This document shows, in pieces, positions 8,470 through 18,507 of a DNA stretch of 64,000 nucleotides. The translations under genes and the position numbers were made by a program. Under the pieces are notes generated by a model. That model saw nothing but the letters and a program-made list of their open reading frames with translations. It made no database searches and was not told where the DNA came from. The DNA is taken from assembly GCF_905163445.1 (NCBI RefSeq), contig NC_053204.1, forward strand, positions 9,011,001 through 9,075,000, written 5' to 3'. Numbering within the stretch: position 1 is the stretch's first letter; the number at the start of each line of letters is the position of its first letter. The stretch comes from Pararge aegeria. Taxonomy: Eukaryota; Arthropoda; Insecta; Lepidoptera; Nymphalidae.

Positions 8470-8998
8470 CTTACAGTAGCTTCGCAATACATTTATAATA
8501 ATATAGTCTTTGTGAGGCAAAATATTACTCTTTATAAATCAAAAGCTGAAATTAACAATCGACTTACCCGAAACGGTCATAAATTAGTGATATCTGCATA
8601 TCGTCTGCGAAAGGTGCAGAACTCCTTTGTGGGGTTGAGTATACGCTTTTACAACATGATTCCTAAGGAAATTCTTGACCTACCAATGCATACATTTAAA
8701 AAATGTGTAAAAAAGCATCTAGTACAGCGAGGTTACTATACATTTGATGAATTCCTCAATGACAAGTTAGAATGGAAGCATCCAGCCTCGCTCTCATCTT
8801 CCGCAAGATAGCAAAATGATTGTAAATGTTGATGTTGGAAAAGAGCAACTACTGAGTTTCTTGCCGGCTCTTCTCGGTAGAATTTGCTCTTCTCGGTAGA
8901 ACCGGTGGTAGAGTCACACAAACATGCATACTTGACGTTTCAAAAGTGCTTATAAAGTAGGCCTACTTGAAATAAATGAATTTGAATTTGAATTTGTA
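8470..8998 (+). mobile_element. LINE-J1 3' end with C-terminal ORF2
   Basis: A 5'-truncated non-LTR retrotransposon. The frame ending at 8811 encodes the C-terminal tail downstream of the reverse transcriptase: LTRNGHKLVISAYRLRKVQN, then SIRFYNMIPKEILDLP, then KKCVKKHLVQRGYYTFDEFL and a stop. The RT catalytic domain is not present. The 3' UTR follows (GTTTCTTGCCGGCTC, ACTTGACGTTTCAAAAGTGC, AGGCCTACTTGAAATAAATG) and ends in a TTTGAA repeat at 8980-8997. A short TTCTCGGTAGAA duplication is seen at about 8871-8900. The RFYN-x-IP pattern and tail place it with the jockey/CR1-like LINEs, but the clade is not certain. J1 tails recur across the window. Confidence 0.85.
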
Positions 8999-9149
8999 CA
9001 GAATAGTAATATATTAATTATATGGAAATTTAACTTAGACAAACGTAGTAATATCCGCAGGCAGGCGAGTCGACGCAATGGGTCGGAGTGTATTGTGAAG
9101 AATAGCGGAAGGAAGTAATACAACGTGTAAATGAAAACCGAAATAATAC

Positions 9150-9390
9150 TTCACAGGCTTTAGAGGATCATTATTTAGTATCTCTGAGACTTATCTGTGA
9201 AACCGAAACGCTAATTGTTTTTGAGTAAATCACTGCCATAGGTTTTTCTGAAAGAAATCAGATACAGCCCTAACATCACATGCAAAATTAAAATCATACG
9301 ACTCCTGACACTTTATTAGGTACGCGTCGCGTAGCGTAAGTAGGAGTACTATGCCCGTGTCGGTATTTTATCTTTAATAGGGTTGTCAAA
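9150..9390 (-). repeat. Unclassified repeat Q, copy 2
   Basis: Inverse copy of 4976-5215. GACTTATCTGTGAAACC, CAGATACAGCCCTAACATCA, GCGTCGCGTAGCG and ATCTTTAATAGGGTTG are reverse-complement matches in order. Confidence 0.6.
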
Positions 9391-9639
9391 AGTAAACATT
9401 AGAATTAAATTGTATGAAAAAAAAAATATGCTTCCTTCGATTTAATAATTTTACAGGGCATTCGATCGTTGTCCCATATGCCTCGCGACTTGCTGTTATC
9501 TGTGAAGGGTTACGTCCTTTATCTCCGACAATATTTATCGGATTTTCATTACAATTAGACAGTACATGCTTGATACTACACACTTTCAAATAAAAAACTA
9601 TGAAGTAAAATTGATAAAAAGTTTCGTCCCATTTCGCGG
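9391..9639. other. Unassigned
   Basis: No supported gene or repeat. Confidence 0.35.
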
Positions 9640-9865
9640 AGGAAACTTATTGTTTATCGGGATAAAAAGTATCCTTTATGTTGACACAGTATATCAGCTA
9701 CCACTATACCAAATTTTATTTAAATCTGTTCAGTAGTTTTCACATGATGCCCGGACAGACCGACAGACAAACACTCAGACAGACATACACACAGGCAAAA
9801 ATTAAATAAAAATACGTTTTGGACTCAGTGTCGATTACAAAGCATCACCCGGTTAAAATTTTCAA
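9640..9865 (-). mobile_element. Helitron-like degenerate fragment
   Basis: ATCGGGATAAAAAGTATCCT and the downstream CAGTAGTTTTCACATGATGC match, with divergence, the block ATAAAAAGTATCCTATATTA...GTTAAGTAGTTTTTGCGTG of the Helitron-like copy at 40213-40640. A CAGACAGAC-rich stretch follows. The ends are not visible. Confidence 0.45.
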
Positions 9866-10044
9866 AATACATATATTTAATGTGCAGAAATCTTCCAGTT
9901 ACAGTTTTATTATAAGTATAGCCCTTCACTGTCAAGTTAGTTAGCTATCAAAACGGGCGGTATTTCGAACCGGAAGTGACGGTGGCGCAGTAGGTACTGA
10001 TAAGAAATATCGATATGTCAAAAATGTAAACCACAGATTATAAT

Positions 10045-10374
10045 CATGTATATTTATAGCAGCTTCATTTTTGTGACTTTTGGAGTAGAGACTTTGGGAC
10101 CGTGGGGTCCGCAGGCAAGGAAGAAGGCCCTTTTCAAAGAATTATCGAAAAGGGTTATCGAGTCTACCGTAATCCTAGAGCGGGCAGTTACCTTGGCCAA
10201 CGAATTAGTTTGGCCATCCAAAGGGGCAATGCTGCCAGCATTTTAGGAACTGTGCCTCGCTGCGGTGGTTTCGAGGACGTTTTAGATTTTATTTACTTTT
10301 AAATAGTTTATTTTAGGTTATATTTATATTTTATGGAAAAATAAATATGCTAAATAACAAAAAAAAAAAAAAGA
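10045..10374 (+). mobile_element. LINE-T 3' end, C-terminal ORF with one frameshift
   Basis: Two overlapping frames together spell the C-terminus of a LINE polyprotein: FGVETLGPWGPQARK, then FKELSKRVIEST, then after a frameshift PRAGSYLGQRISLAIQRGNA and a stop at 10302. An AT-rich 3' UTR ends in an A-run at 10360-10372. The same protein segment occurs on the minus strand at 19100-19345 and 22630-22875. No catalytic RT motif is included. Confidence 0.75.
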
Positions 10375-10409
10375 ATAGTAAAACTACCATCATGCATATA
10401 AAATAAAGA

Positions 10410-10520
10410 TTTTTTTTTATTTTTCATTGCACTACAAGATAGCCCTTGACTGTAATCTCGCCTGGTGGTAAGCAATGATGCAGTCTAAGATAGTAGCGGG
10501 CTAACCTGTTAGGGAGTATA
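10410..10520 (-). mobile_element. SINE-C / LINE-E shared 3' tail
   Basis: On the minus strand: AGGTTAGCCCGCTACTATC, TTAGACTGCATCATTGC, GATTACAGTCAAGGGCTATC, then an A/T-rich end. It is assigned to SINE-C because the upstream bases are SINE-specific. Confidence 0.7.
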
Positions 10521-10920
10521 GAAGAAGAGGTTAATTTTGCTTGTATGATGTCGCAGACGAAGTCCCGCGATTTAGTCAATAATTGATAATGTTAACTGAT
10601 AACGAGTGGTAATCAATTTGAACTCCACTCGAAGCTACTCCATGCTGGTGTCACGTTAATTGTTGACCGAGGGGGAAACGTGATTGGGCACTTCCTGCAC
10701 GCGCATGTAATTAAGTAATACACGGTGCACAAGCCCGGTAACTTCGCATGATGTTAGATGCACTGGCGCTTATGGAGTTAGCGAATTGTCGTTCAATTTA
10801 ACTATTTAAGAAATTAAAAGTACACCTACGTTACGTACACGCGGAATAAGTAAACGTTCTTTGGTTTATAAAACGACTTCAAAAAGGGAACTGTTTTTTT
10901 TTTTATTCTTTCCAATAGAG
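10521..10920. other. No recognisable feature
   Basis: No supported gene; a T-rich run precedes the next SINE-C. Confidence 0.4.
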
Positions 10921-10921
10921 A

Positions 10922-11115
10922 ATTAGATTTTTCTGGTGGGAGGCTTTGGCCGTGGCTAGTTACCACCGTACCGACAAAGACGTGCCGCTAAGCGATTTAG
11001 TGTTCCGGTGCGATGCGGTGGTATGACAACCATACACCCTAACAGGTTAAACCGCTCCCATCTTTGAGAATCATCGGTTACCAGGTGAGACAGCAGTCAA
11101 GGGCTAACTTGTTGT
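10922..11115 (+). mobile_element. SINE-C, head missing
   Basis: GGTGGGAGGCTTTGGCCGTG, CCGACAAAGACGTGCCGC, then the tail CAGTCAAGGGCTAACTTG. The internal segment between GATGCG and GGTATGAC is shorter than in other copies. Confidence 0.8.
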
Positions 11116-11430
11116 TGATTTAGAAAACAGCTACTCGTATCAAATATAAGTGCAAACCCGCAACTCCTGTAATCTAATACATCTCAACATCTCCCCCCAT
11201 TTCTTTAAAGAGCCAAGGCAAAGGTATATAACCGTACAGACTTTAAGGCTTAATAAAAGGGCTCGTGGTAAAGCGCACAGGGGAAACAATTTAATTTAGT
11301 TCATTTTTAATATTTTTTAATGTTTGTTACCTCAGAACTCTGTCATTTTTAATTTAGTTAAACGTTCTGAACCATTATTTTTTGCTAAAACGGTTTATTT
11401 TCAATTGTTTGGTTGCTTCGTCATTAATTC
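11116..11430. other. No recognisable feature
   Basis: No supported gene or repeat. Confidence 0.4.
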
Positions 11431-11494
11431 AAGTAGTTCCCTCGATCTCTCGAAGGAACGAAGAAGATGGAAGGGAGAAATCGAGGGAACTCTT
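11431..11494. other. 64-nt hairpin, miRNA-precursor-like in shape
   Basis: The left arm 11431-11450 (AAGTAGTTCCCTCGATCTCT) pairs with the right arm 11475-11494 (GAGAAATCGAGGGAACTCTT), with one bulge and one mismatch, around a loop of about 24 nt. The size and stem would fit a small pre-miRNA, but the arm sequences match no miRNA I recognise, and inverted repeats are common in this window. Confidence 0.3.
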
Positions 11495-11705
11495 CAAATA
11501 TGCACACCTACAGCAATTTTTGTCTTTTTGATAGAAACTTGCGCATTTTTTTTAAAAATGACTCATTTGATCAAGTGATAATGAAGACCGATCGACTTGT
11601 AACTCGATTACTTAACAGAGTTGCTAAGCTATTTATGCCCATCATAACAAAGGAGATAATGGTGAAGTACATTGAAAGAAGTCGGTTTTTTTGTTAAAAA
11701 AAAAT

Positions 11706-11835
11706 TGTCGTCATCATCATCGACCCGTTAACGGGCCGCTACAGGGCACGGATCTCCTCTCAGAGTGACAAGGGTTAAGGTTAAGGCCGTTGTCCACCAC
11801 GCTGGCCACGGATCGGTATTCCTTCACCGTTAAAT
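11706..11835 (-). mobile_element. SINE-B fragment, diverged
   Basis: CATCATCATCGACCCGTTAA, GCCGCTACAGGGCACGGATC and CACGCTGGCC, then TTCCTTCACCGTTAA, form the 3' half of SINE-B on the minus strand, with an internal deletion of about 60 bp. Confidence 0.75.
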
Positions 11836-12279
11836 AAATTGCATAAATTAAAAAAAACATGACATTCAAAAAGTTAAGGGATTCGAACTCAGTTCCCCCG
11901 AAAAGGAAGCTGAAGCTTCACCCACTAGCTTCACCCCCTTATTCGAAAAAATTTCATTCGTTGGATCATAAAGGAAAATATTGCGAGCAATTGCTAATAA
12001 ATTTTAAAATTAGCGACCAATCTTGCTATAAATTTGTAATTTAAAGACCGGAAAAATTTAATAACTAATCGATGTATTATAAAAACGTGGGAACGGCTTG
12101 CTTAATTGGCATGGTTTTCACGCGTCATTGAAACCACGTTGGTGCGACTCAAATTATACGCATCACGCAACGTTATACGAGTACTTACCTTATGTTTATG
12201 TTTGCCTAGTAACTGATTGGAAACACAGATAATTTTCCAAGAATGGCTTTTGTATGAACTGCATACTAACCGAAACGAC
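11836..12279. other. No recognisable feature
   Basis: No supported gene or repeat; short incidental frames only. Confidence 0.4.
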
Positions 12280-12405
12280 TGGTCTGGTGGGAGGCTTCGG
12301 CCTTTGCTTAATACTAACCTACCGACCAAGACGTGCTACCAAGCGGTAGAAAACAATTTAGGGTTTAAAATAACTAACAGGTTAGCCCGCTACAACAATC
12401 GGTCT
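12280..12405 (+). mobile_element. SINE-C fragment, diverged
   Basis: GGTCTGGTGGGAGGCTTCGG, ACCGACCAAGACGTGC and AACAGGTTAGCCCGCTAC remain; the tail is lost. Confidence 0.65.
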
Positions 12406-12592
12406 GCTTTGAGAAGCGAAGCAACGTGATAATATCTAGTGAGGAGGCTCCTCACTCTGGAAAGTGGATATTTTTTTTTATACATTTTTAATAGCGCTGT
12501 TTATATGTATATAATTTAACATTATTAAGAATTTAGAAAAAAGAAAATCAATGAATGATACTGAATACCAAAAACGGTAGATGGACACTTTA

Positions 12593-12656
12593 ATATTACC
12601 CCTTATCATATAATAGGGGGATATAAATTTTGACCCGTGCCTATGCTAGCCGTAAG
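12593..12656. mobile_element. MITE P end fragment
   Basis: GGGGGATATAAATTTTGACC and CGTGCCTATGCTAGCCGT match the terminus of MITE P (complete at 16651-16912). Confidence 0.55.
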
Positions 12657-12827
12657 GTGATATCTAAGCGTATCAACTTTAATTACAAACTCCAACGTCT
12701 GTAAGGTAACATCTCATTACCTTTTGAAGAGCCATCCGTAATCATGGGACATACCGATCTCGAAACAAGCAAAGTTTAAAGTAAATCGTATTACTCAAAA
12801 TATAACAATTTTTCATAAATCATGAAA

Positions 12828-12905
12828 ACTTCGACTTTAATTTCGGGGGGCCGAGTTCGAACGCACGCACCTCTAACATTTCTAAGTTTGTGTTTTAAGC
12901 ATTTA
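12828..12905 (+). mobile_element. SINE-B head fragment
   Basis: CTTCGACTTTAATTTCGGGG, GCCGAGTTCGAACGCACGCA and CATTTCTAAGTTTGTG are the 5' part of SINE-B; it stops before the CTTCAACGGTG block. Confidence 0.7.
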
Positions 12906-13239
12906 ATTTTGAAATCGCAGAAATACCGAATTATTAGCAGCCATATTGCTGTACTTCCACCGAAAATAAATTGAAGCTTCCAACAAACTTTGGTATAATC
13001 AGGGGATTTTAATTCTATCTCCTATCTATGGTTGTCGTTCAGACCTTCGAGCACGTAACAATAATACAACACACAGACTAATACGTGCAAGTAACTGTGA
13101 CGTAGATAGAGCATAGTGCAGGCTAAGGATGTTATTAATGTATTGGTGTCGGCATGTCTATTGTGACGTCACAGAAGCATTGTTCAGCGCTTATGTAACG
13201 TCTTGGGAGGTCGTGCTTGATTTGCCTAGTGCGATGCTG
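12906..13239. other. No recognisable feature
   Basis: No supported gene or repeat. Confidence 0.35.
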
Positions 13240-13436
13240 AAAGCGAAGTTGGTGGACTCGACACACCTTTGATAACATTATGTAGAACTCACGATGTTTT
13301 CATTCACCGTTGAAGCAAGTGATAGTTTAATCACTTAAAACGCACAAACTTAGAAAAGTTAGAGGTGCGTGCTGAGATTCAAACTCGGCCCCCCGAAAGT
13401 GAAGTCTAGCTCTTACCTACCGGGCTATCATCGCAT
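13240..13436 (-). mobile_element. SINE-B, 5' two thirds
   Basis: Minus strand: head AGAGCTAGACTTCACTTTCG, GGGGGGCCGAGTTTG, CACCTCTAACTTTTC, then CTTCAACGGTGAATG and the ACATAATGTT block. The 3' third is missing. Confidence 0.8.
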
Positions 13437-14334
13437 ATAAAATACACAAACTATACATATAATACATATAGTGCAGATTATGATCACCAATTTTTGATAG
13501 ATTGTGGATCAAAAAGATTTCTGACTATTTACGTGAATTAATCCCTCAAATGAACGAAACCATTTTAAAAACAAACAAATAGCACTTCCAGCTTGAATGA
13601 GTGCTTAAGTAAAAGGAGATATCTCAAAACCAAAAGGCTCTTCAATGGAAAATTTAAGTTTAAATCTCCGCTGTATTCCGCCGAATATTTTCCACTAAAC
13701 ACTCGAAATCTTCAACATCCCATTACAGCAGAAAGTAAGCGGATCTCAAAGCTCAAGAGAGCGTGGCACAATCCTTCCAACAACTAGCGGAGTCTCCATT
13801 CATTGTGACGTTATTTGAATAAAAAAAAAAACTTTCGATCCACCGCAATCCACTGAAGCTAGGAAAAGCCTTCTCGGCAGATTTAACAATGGCCTAACCT
13901 GACAAACTCACACTACCAACTCTACCAAACAGATGTGAATCTTAAGCTATAAGTCATAAAGACTAGTTGGATGGCATACAGTGTTGTTAACCCCGTAACT
14001 TGAATTGGTTGGTTTTATGGGAGGATGAACTCTATGTAGCGGAAATAAGGATTAGGGATAAAGATTTCACGGGAAGCGAACCGTAACCGCATTCCGTGCG
14101 GTGATGCGGAAATGTCTTTGTATAATTGAGGGAAAATACTGTAGCAGATTCAGCTGCTTGAGAAAAATTTTAACAGGCTGGTATATAGTGTTTCCGTATG
14201 ACGCAAACGTCTAATTTTTGCGAAGGACCGGATAAATGGTGGCAAAGAAGTTGTGAAAATTAACCTATGCTACGCGAAAAGGAGTAGAATCTGGACTTAA
14301 TACATTTCTTCAAACTTTATGTTCCAGACCATAG
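13437..14334. other. No gene recognised
   Basis: About 900 bp without a supported gene or an internal match. A 64-codon frame at 13593-13787 has no recognisable features. Confidence 0.4.
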
Positions 14335-14594
14335 TAGTACTCTCTAGACAAGTTTCGCTTCGACACTGGAGCATCCTCAGGAGATGTTGACTTTACAATG
14401 AATCGATTACATAAAATATGAGCAGTACTTCTGCGGTAGTACTTCCTTGGACGAGCTCTATCACGAACATCACGTATGCAGTAGTATGAAATATCATCAT
14501 CATCAAAGTTTACAATTCCAAGAATTCGTTCCCGAGAGCCTGTGACAGTAACGCGATTATCTTTGGACACGGTGGGACGGGTTGATGTTCGCAT
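14310..14594 (-). other. Unidentified 94-codon open frame, partly repeat
   Basis: An open minus-strand frame with an acidic FDDDDISYY patch and a basic RDRARPRKYYRRS stretch. The C-terminal part (14335-14405) is repeat family Y sequence, because CAGGAGATGTTGACTTTACA recurs at 35578-35597. The frame may be fortuitous or a remnant of a transposable-element ORF next to module Z. I see no known domain. Confidence 0.25.
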
Positions 14595-14654
14595 CGACCC
14601 ATCACGTCTTAGAAAGGGTCAAGTTTTACAGATTTTCTCACGCATTCCTCGGAT

Positions 14655-14988
14655 GTTTCCCCCTTGTTGTGTCACGCTTGCTTTTGTTGGAATTCAAGCT
14701 CTTTCCTTTTGACATCAAAAAGCGAAAAGCAACGCTTAGTTTTTTGTACTTGTCTCGGAAATTTCTCAACCGTTTTCGTGATTTTTTTCTCATCTACAGT
14801 GGCATGCACTACTCTTAGATTTTTCCACTTTATGCTAGCAGGAGCTTCATGCCTCCCTGGTAAACTCCCGTTAAAAATTATATTACCAGCATTGGTTATC
14901 TTCTATAACAGATCGTTATTGAAGTACTAAATATAAATACGAATTGAATTGAATTTACTGTATTTCTGTCAGTATTAACTTAGAAATT
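14655..14988 (-). repeat. Module Z, copy 1
   Basis: About 335 bp that recurs at 16300-16650 and, truncated, at 19905-20168. The minus strand of copies 2 and 3 holds an open frame with the basic segment VVHATVDEKKSRKRLRNFRD; copy 1 has an extra T in a T-run that breaks it. The three differ by scattered substitutions. It may be part of an uncharacterised mobile element or an old coding exon; I do not recognise the protein. Confidence 0.5.
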
Positions 14989-15435
14989 AGGGAAAAATTG
15001 TGGATGGATGGAATCGTCTCAAAATAAATGATTTTATGATAAAAACGTAAATCATTTCAAAAACAAACAAGCTTTAGCTTAGTTTACCTCCTACCGAAAT
15101 ATAGATAAAAAAGGTTTAGTTATGAAAGAGATGCAAACTAAGCTTCATCAAAACCTACCTCAAAAGCACCTGTTATATGTTAGAGTTTCAGTTATTATTT
15201 ACAATGAAATTCTCTAAATTACAATTTAAATATATATTAATTTATTATCATAATCCTGTGTGATTTAAATATTTGCACGCCGAAATAGCAGAATATATTG
15301 AAGCTCTGTTTTATTAAGACCTATTTTGTACCCATATTCCTGCAAATAAAAACTATTCTATTCTATTCAAACGAAAAAAGCGTCTCCAAATTATGAAGTT
15401 TGCAACAAAATCCTTATTATTACTTTACTAATCCC
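14989..15435. other. No recognisable feature
   Basis: AT-rich, no supported gene. Confidence 0.4.
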
Positions 15436-15439
15436 TATC

Positions 15440-15901
15440 CCTACTAAGTACTAATATTATAAATGTCAATGTAAGTTTGTTTGTTACGCTTTCACGCAAA
15501 AACTACTTAACCGATCCTCATGAAACTTTGTACACATATTTTTGGAAGTGTTAGAAGTAATATAGGATACTTTTTATCTCGACATTAAGATCGGTTCCTT
15601 TGGGGGAGGGGATAAAAGTGTTTGACGTTTTACACCATAACTCCGACAACTTATAACCGATTTAAATAATAATTTTTGTTCTATAGAGTTTATAATATGT
15701 GTTTAATTTTGCCTAAACTTTGTGTAGATTTGATGAATGCGATTGGAGATAGAGGATAGAACTCCTCAGCGGACAGCAGTAAACCCCTTATTTAAGGCTT
15801 AGCTATACTGAATTTTAAAAATTTTTTAGAACTTTAACTAAATTGAATGTCACATCAAAAAACAAAATAAAACGCAGACGAAGTCGCGGGAAACAGCTAG
15901 T
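15440..15901 (+). mobile_element. Helitron-like non-autonomous element
   Basis: Starts near CTAATATTATAAATGTCAAT, continues through CTACTTAACCGATCCTCATG and GAACTCCTCAGCGGACAGCA, and ends GACGAAGTCGCGGGAAACAG with CTAGT at 15897-15901. The CTAG end behind a short GC-rich stem and the absence of a target duplication fit non-autonomous lepidopteran Helitron-like elements (family knowledge). No Rep/helicase is encoded. Inverse copies are at 40213 and 50330. Confidence 0.7.
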
Positions 15902-16299
15902 AAGTAACATATAAAACTCAGGTCAACAATGAAATAGACAATTTCAACAAAACACTGGTGCTGACACTTTTATGTACCTACTCGGGAATCGTGGTTACTT
16001 TAATGGCGAAGTGGCACGCTCAAGCTATATGACTATATGTAGTATCTTGGGGCCGTTCCTCAACATACCTTATTCATTGATCAAGACACACATTACGTCA
16101 GAAAAGGTACTAGTTGCTCACGGAAACATCCTTAATTGGAGTGAGACGAATCGGTTACTGGTTGAACTATAAAAACGCCAATTTTGGCACTAAACTCATT
16201 ATGTTCGGCGCCGTTTTAGTAGGTGGCACATAAAAAAACAATAAGCGATTGATATTGTATGAGCTTTGATAGCTAATTGGTTTTAATTTAAACTGTGTA
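15902..16299. other. Unassigned
   Basis: No supported gene. A 66-codon frame at 15972-16172 has no recognisable domain. Confidence 0.35.
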
Positions 16300-16650
16300 G
16301 TTTCCCCCTTGTTGTGTCACGCTTGCTTTTGTTGGAATTCAAACTCTTTTCTTTTGACATCAAAAAGCGAAAAGCAACGCTTAGTTTTTTGTACTTGTCT
16401 CGGAAATTTCTCAACCGTTTACGTGATTTTTTCTCATCTACAGTGGCGTGCACTACTCTTAGATTTTTCCACTTTATGCTAGCCGGAGCTTCATGCCTCC
16501 CTGGTAAACTCCCGTTAAAAATTATATTACCAGCCCTGGACATCTTCTGTAACAGATCGTTATTGAAGTACTAAATATAAATACGTTTACAAATTTTTTA
16601 CTATGTAAAACTTTGAATTTACTGTATTTCTGTCAGTACTAACTTAGAAA
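16300..16650 (-). repeat. Module Z, copy 2
   Basis: Carries the longest minus-strand frame of the three copies (86 codons ending at 16283): GNIIFNGSLPGRHEAPASIK, KWKNLRVVHATVDEKKSRKR and a basic C-terminal part. From about 16387 onward it belongs to the first unit of the 3.5-kb tandem duplication, so copy 3 is its descendant. Confidence 0.55.
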
Positions 16651-16912
16651 GCAGGGCTAACACGGGCAAGAGACAAAAATTATATCCCCCGATTATATCA
16701 CCTGACAAGGGTTATAATCTACGTGTCCACCTGCTAAAGCACGGGAACACGGAATAGGAGAAGTTTACCACCGTTCATTATTACACATATATTATTTGGA
16801 TATTATTTCCACTTGTGCGCCAATGCTCTGAGAGTTGATAAAGCTGTGGAAGAAGGTAAATTTATATCCTTTCCCCGGGGAGATAATTGTCTCCTACCCA
16901 TGCTAGCCGTGC
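16651..16912. mobile_element. MITE P, complete
   Basis: A 262-bp element with imperfect 24-bp terminal inverted repeats, GCAGGGCTAACACGGGCAAG at the left and the complement of GCACGGCTAGCATGGGTAGG at the right. It is non-coding. Copies or pieces occur at 12593, 28131 and 31365-32235. The superfamily is unknown because no clear target duplication can be read. Confidence 0.7.
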
Positions 16913-16968
16913 TGGAATGCCGTGTGGTGACGGCAGATCAGAATACAATTTGTTACCACCCCTCAATA
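16913..16968 (+). mobile_element. SINE-G, left piece
   Basis: GCCGTGTGGTGACGGCAGAT and TTTGTTACCACCCCTC match the element that reads inverted at 41525-41745 and 47530-47715. The continuation lies at 17660-17725, across an inserted LINE 3' end. Confidence 0.65.
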
Positions 16969-16975
16969 TTATATA

Positions 16976-17454
16976 CAGTCAAACCTGGATAAGCGAGAGT
17001 TCAAGGGAGACCAATCTCATTCTCGCTTATAGAGGTTTCTCACTAACCCGAGTTTCTCGCTAATGCAGGTACATGGGTAGCGTTTCTCTCTTATAGAGAT
17101 ACGCAGCAATAACAAGACATATTCATGCACTATGTAATTTTATTTTATTTAGAACTTATTAACATTTTAAAAAATCCGTGAATTTCGTTTGGGTTTCTGT
17201 TTTTGTATTTTGAATGTTTTTCTCTAACTCATAAATTTTGTCGAATATTGCTTGCTCGACTGTCGCTTATAGAGGTATAGATAAATAGCAGTCTCACTTA
17301 CGGAGGTCCGTGAGGGAAAAACTACTCTCTCTTACAAAGGTTTCTGTTTCTCGCTAATAGAGGTTTTGGGAGCTTAAAATCACGGGTCCTGGCTATTAGT
17401 CTCACTTATAGAGTTTTCTCACTTATCCAGTTCTCACTTACCCAGGTTTGACTG
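16976..17454. mobile_element. Pogo-like MITE, 479 bp
   Basis: Inverted ends CAGTCAAACCTGGATAAGCG and the complement of TCTCACTTACCCAGGTTTGA/CTG are flanked by TA at 16974-16975 and 17455-17456. A TA target and a CAGTCAAACC start are typical of the pogo/Tigger group of Tc1-mariner elements (family knowledge). Internally the motif CTCGCTTATAGAGGTTTCTC is repeated many times in degenerate form. No transposase frame. A duplicate lies at 20494-20972. Confidence 0.8.
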
Positions 17455-17479
17455 TATATATATTTGTATAATTTTAAAT

Positions 17480-17657
17480 ATTATTTATTGCACCACCTAC
17501 TTCTTTTCTATGTTTTTTCCTTTTACGCCATTGGTTGCCTGGAAGAAATCGCTATGTAGCGATAAGGCCACCAAATTGTACTCTCTGATATGTATTTATA
17601 TCTCTGTAACTATTTTTTTTATTTGGTGTACAATAAAAGTGTATTCATTCATTCCTG
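17480..17657 (+). mobile_element. LINE 3' UTR related to LINE-D
   Basis: GGTTGCCTGGAAGAAATCGC and AGCGATAAGGCC resemble the LINE-D 3' UTR (60820-60860, inverted). It ends in an ATTC repeat at 17643-17656. There is no ORF sequence, so it is a very short 5'-truncated insertion sitting inside SINE-G. Confidence 0.65.
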
Positions 17658-17659
17658 TG

Positions 17660-17725
17660 GTTCTCATACGAGGTGACTAAGGGAATATAATGGAGACTGG
17701 GCATCAACGCCTCAAGTCGGCAAAA
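17660..17725 (+). mobile_element. SINE-G, right piece
   Basis: CATACGAGGTGACTAAGGGA and ATATAATGGAGACTGGGC continue the SINE-G begun at 16913. Confidence 0.6.
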
Positions 17726-18029
17726 TGCGAGAGGATTTGCATTTTTTCACATTAAAACTGATGTTTCCCGTCTACCAACTTGAATAGTAAACCATAGTTA
17801 CCGCAAAAGTTTTAATGAGATAGTCCGTTGTTTTATAAAACTACTGTTTGCGCCGTGTTACTGAATTGTAACTTTATACACAGGTACGTTTACTATTTTT
17901 TCAAATTATATGACGCTATTGCAAATTGCATAAAGGACATGATTTTGTTAATGGCAGTTGAAAAAATGCAATTCCTCTCATTGTACCAACTGGAGCGGTA
18001 CAGAGCCAGCTATTTTTTTTTTTGACAGC
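17726..18029. other. Unassigned
   Basis: No supported gene; it matches only its duplicate at 21244-21547. Confidence 0.4.
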
Positions 18030-18500
18030 CCGCTAGGGAGTTCGATCTTTGCGGAGTTATGTGCGTTTTAAGTAAAGCGGTGAAGAAAAACATTGTGCGG
18101 AAACCTTAATTTTTTTTTTTGTTACGACAATACACACACCGCCATCTAGCCCCAAAGTAAGCGTAGCTTGTGTTATGGGTACTAAGATGACTGATGAATA
18201 ATTTTACGAATAATATACATAAATACTTAGAATATACATATAAACACCCAGACACTGAAAAACATTCATGCTCATCACACAAACATTTTCCAGTTGTGGG
18301 AATCGAACCCACGGCCTAGGACTCAGAAAGCAGGGTCGCTGCTCACTGCGCCAATCGGCCGTCAAATTCTCATTCCTGAGAGTTCTCCATAATGCTCTCA
18401 TGAACTATACTAATTCTCACTTGTTCTGCGTGGTGGACTTCGGCCTAACTCATCTCATTATGGGAGGTGATCCTTACACTGTAGCGGGCCGGTAACGGGT
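18030..18500 (+). mobile_element. SINE-B, split by SINE-A
   Basis: The part at 18030-18106 (TTATGTGCGTTTTAAGTAAA, AGCGGTGAAG) continues at 18366-18500 (CCTGAGAGTTCTCCATAATG to CCGGTAACGGGTTGACATG). The gap is filled by a reverse SINE-A. Confidence 0.8.
18112..18362 (-). mobile_element. SINE-A, full length, inside SINE-B
   Basis: Minus strand: GACGGCCGATTGGCGCAGTG, AGCAGCGACCCTGCTTTCTG, B-box GGGTTCGATTCCCAC, body and an AAAAAAATT tail. A full head indicates the internal pol III promoter is present. The same insertion is in the duplicate at 21630-21880. Confidence 0.9.
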
Positions 18501-18507
18501 TGACATG

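Noticed and set aside
16976..17454. CRISPR-like regularly repeated motif
   Set aside because: The internal repeats are degenerate, unevenly spaced and lie between transposon inverted ends in a eukaryotic genome.
18106..18495. Several 65-75-codon frames in the tandem units
   Set aside because: They are SINE-A and SINE-B read in translation and recur at every copy of these SINEs.
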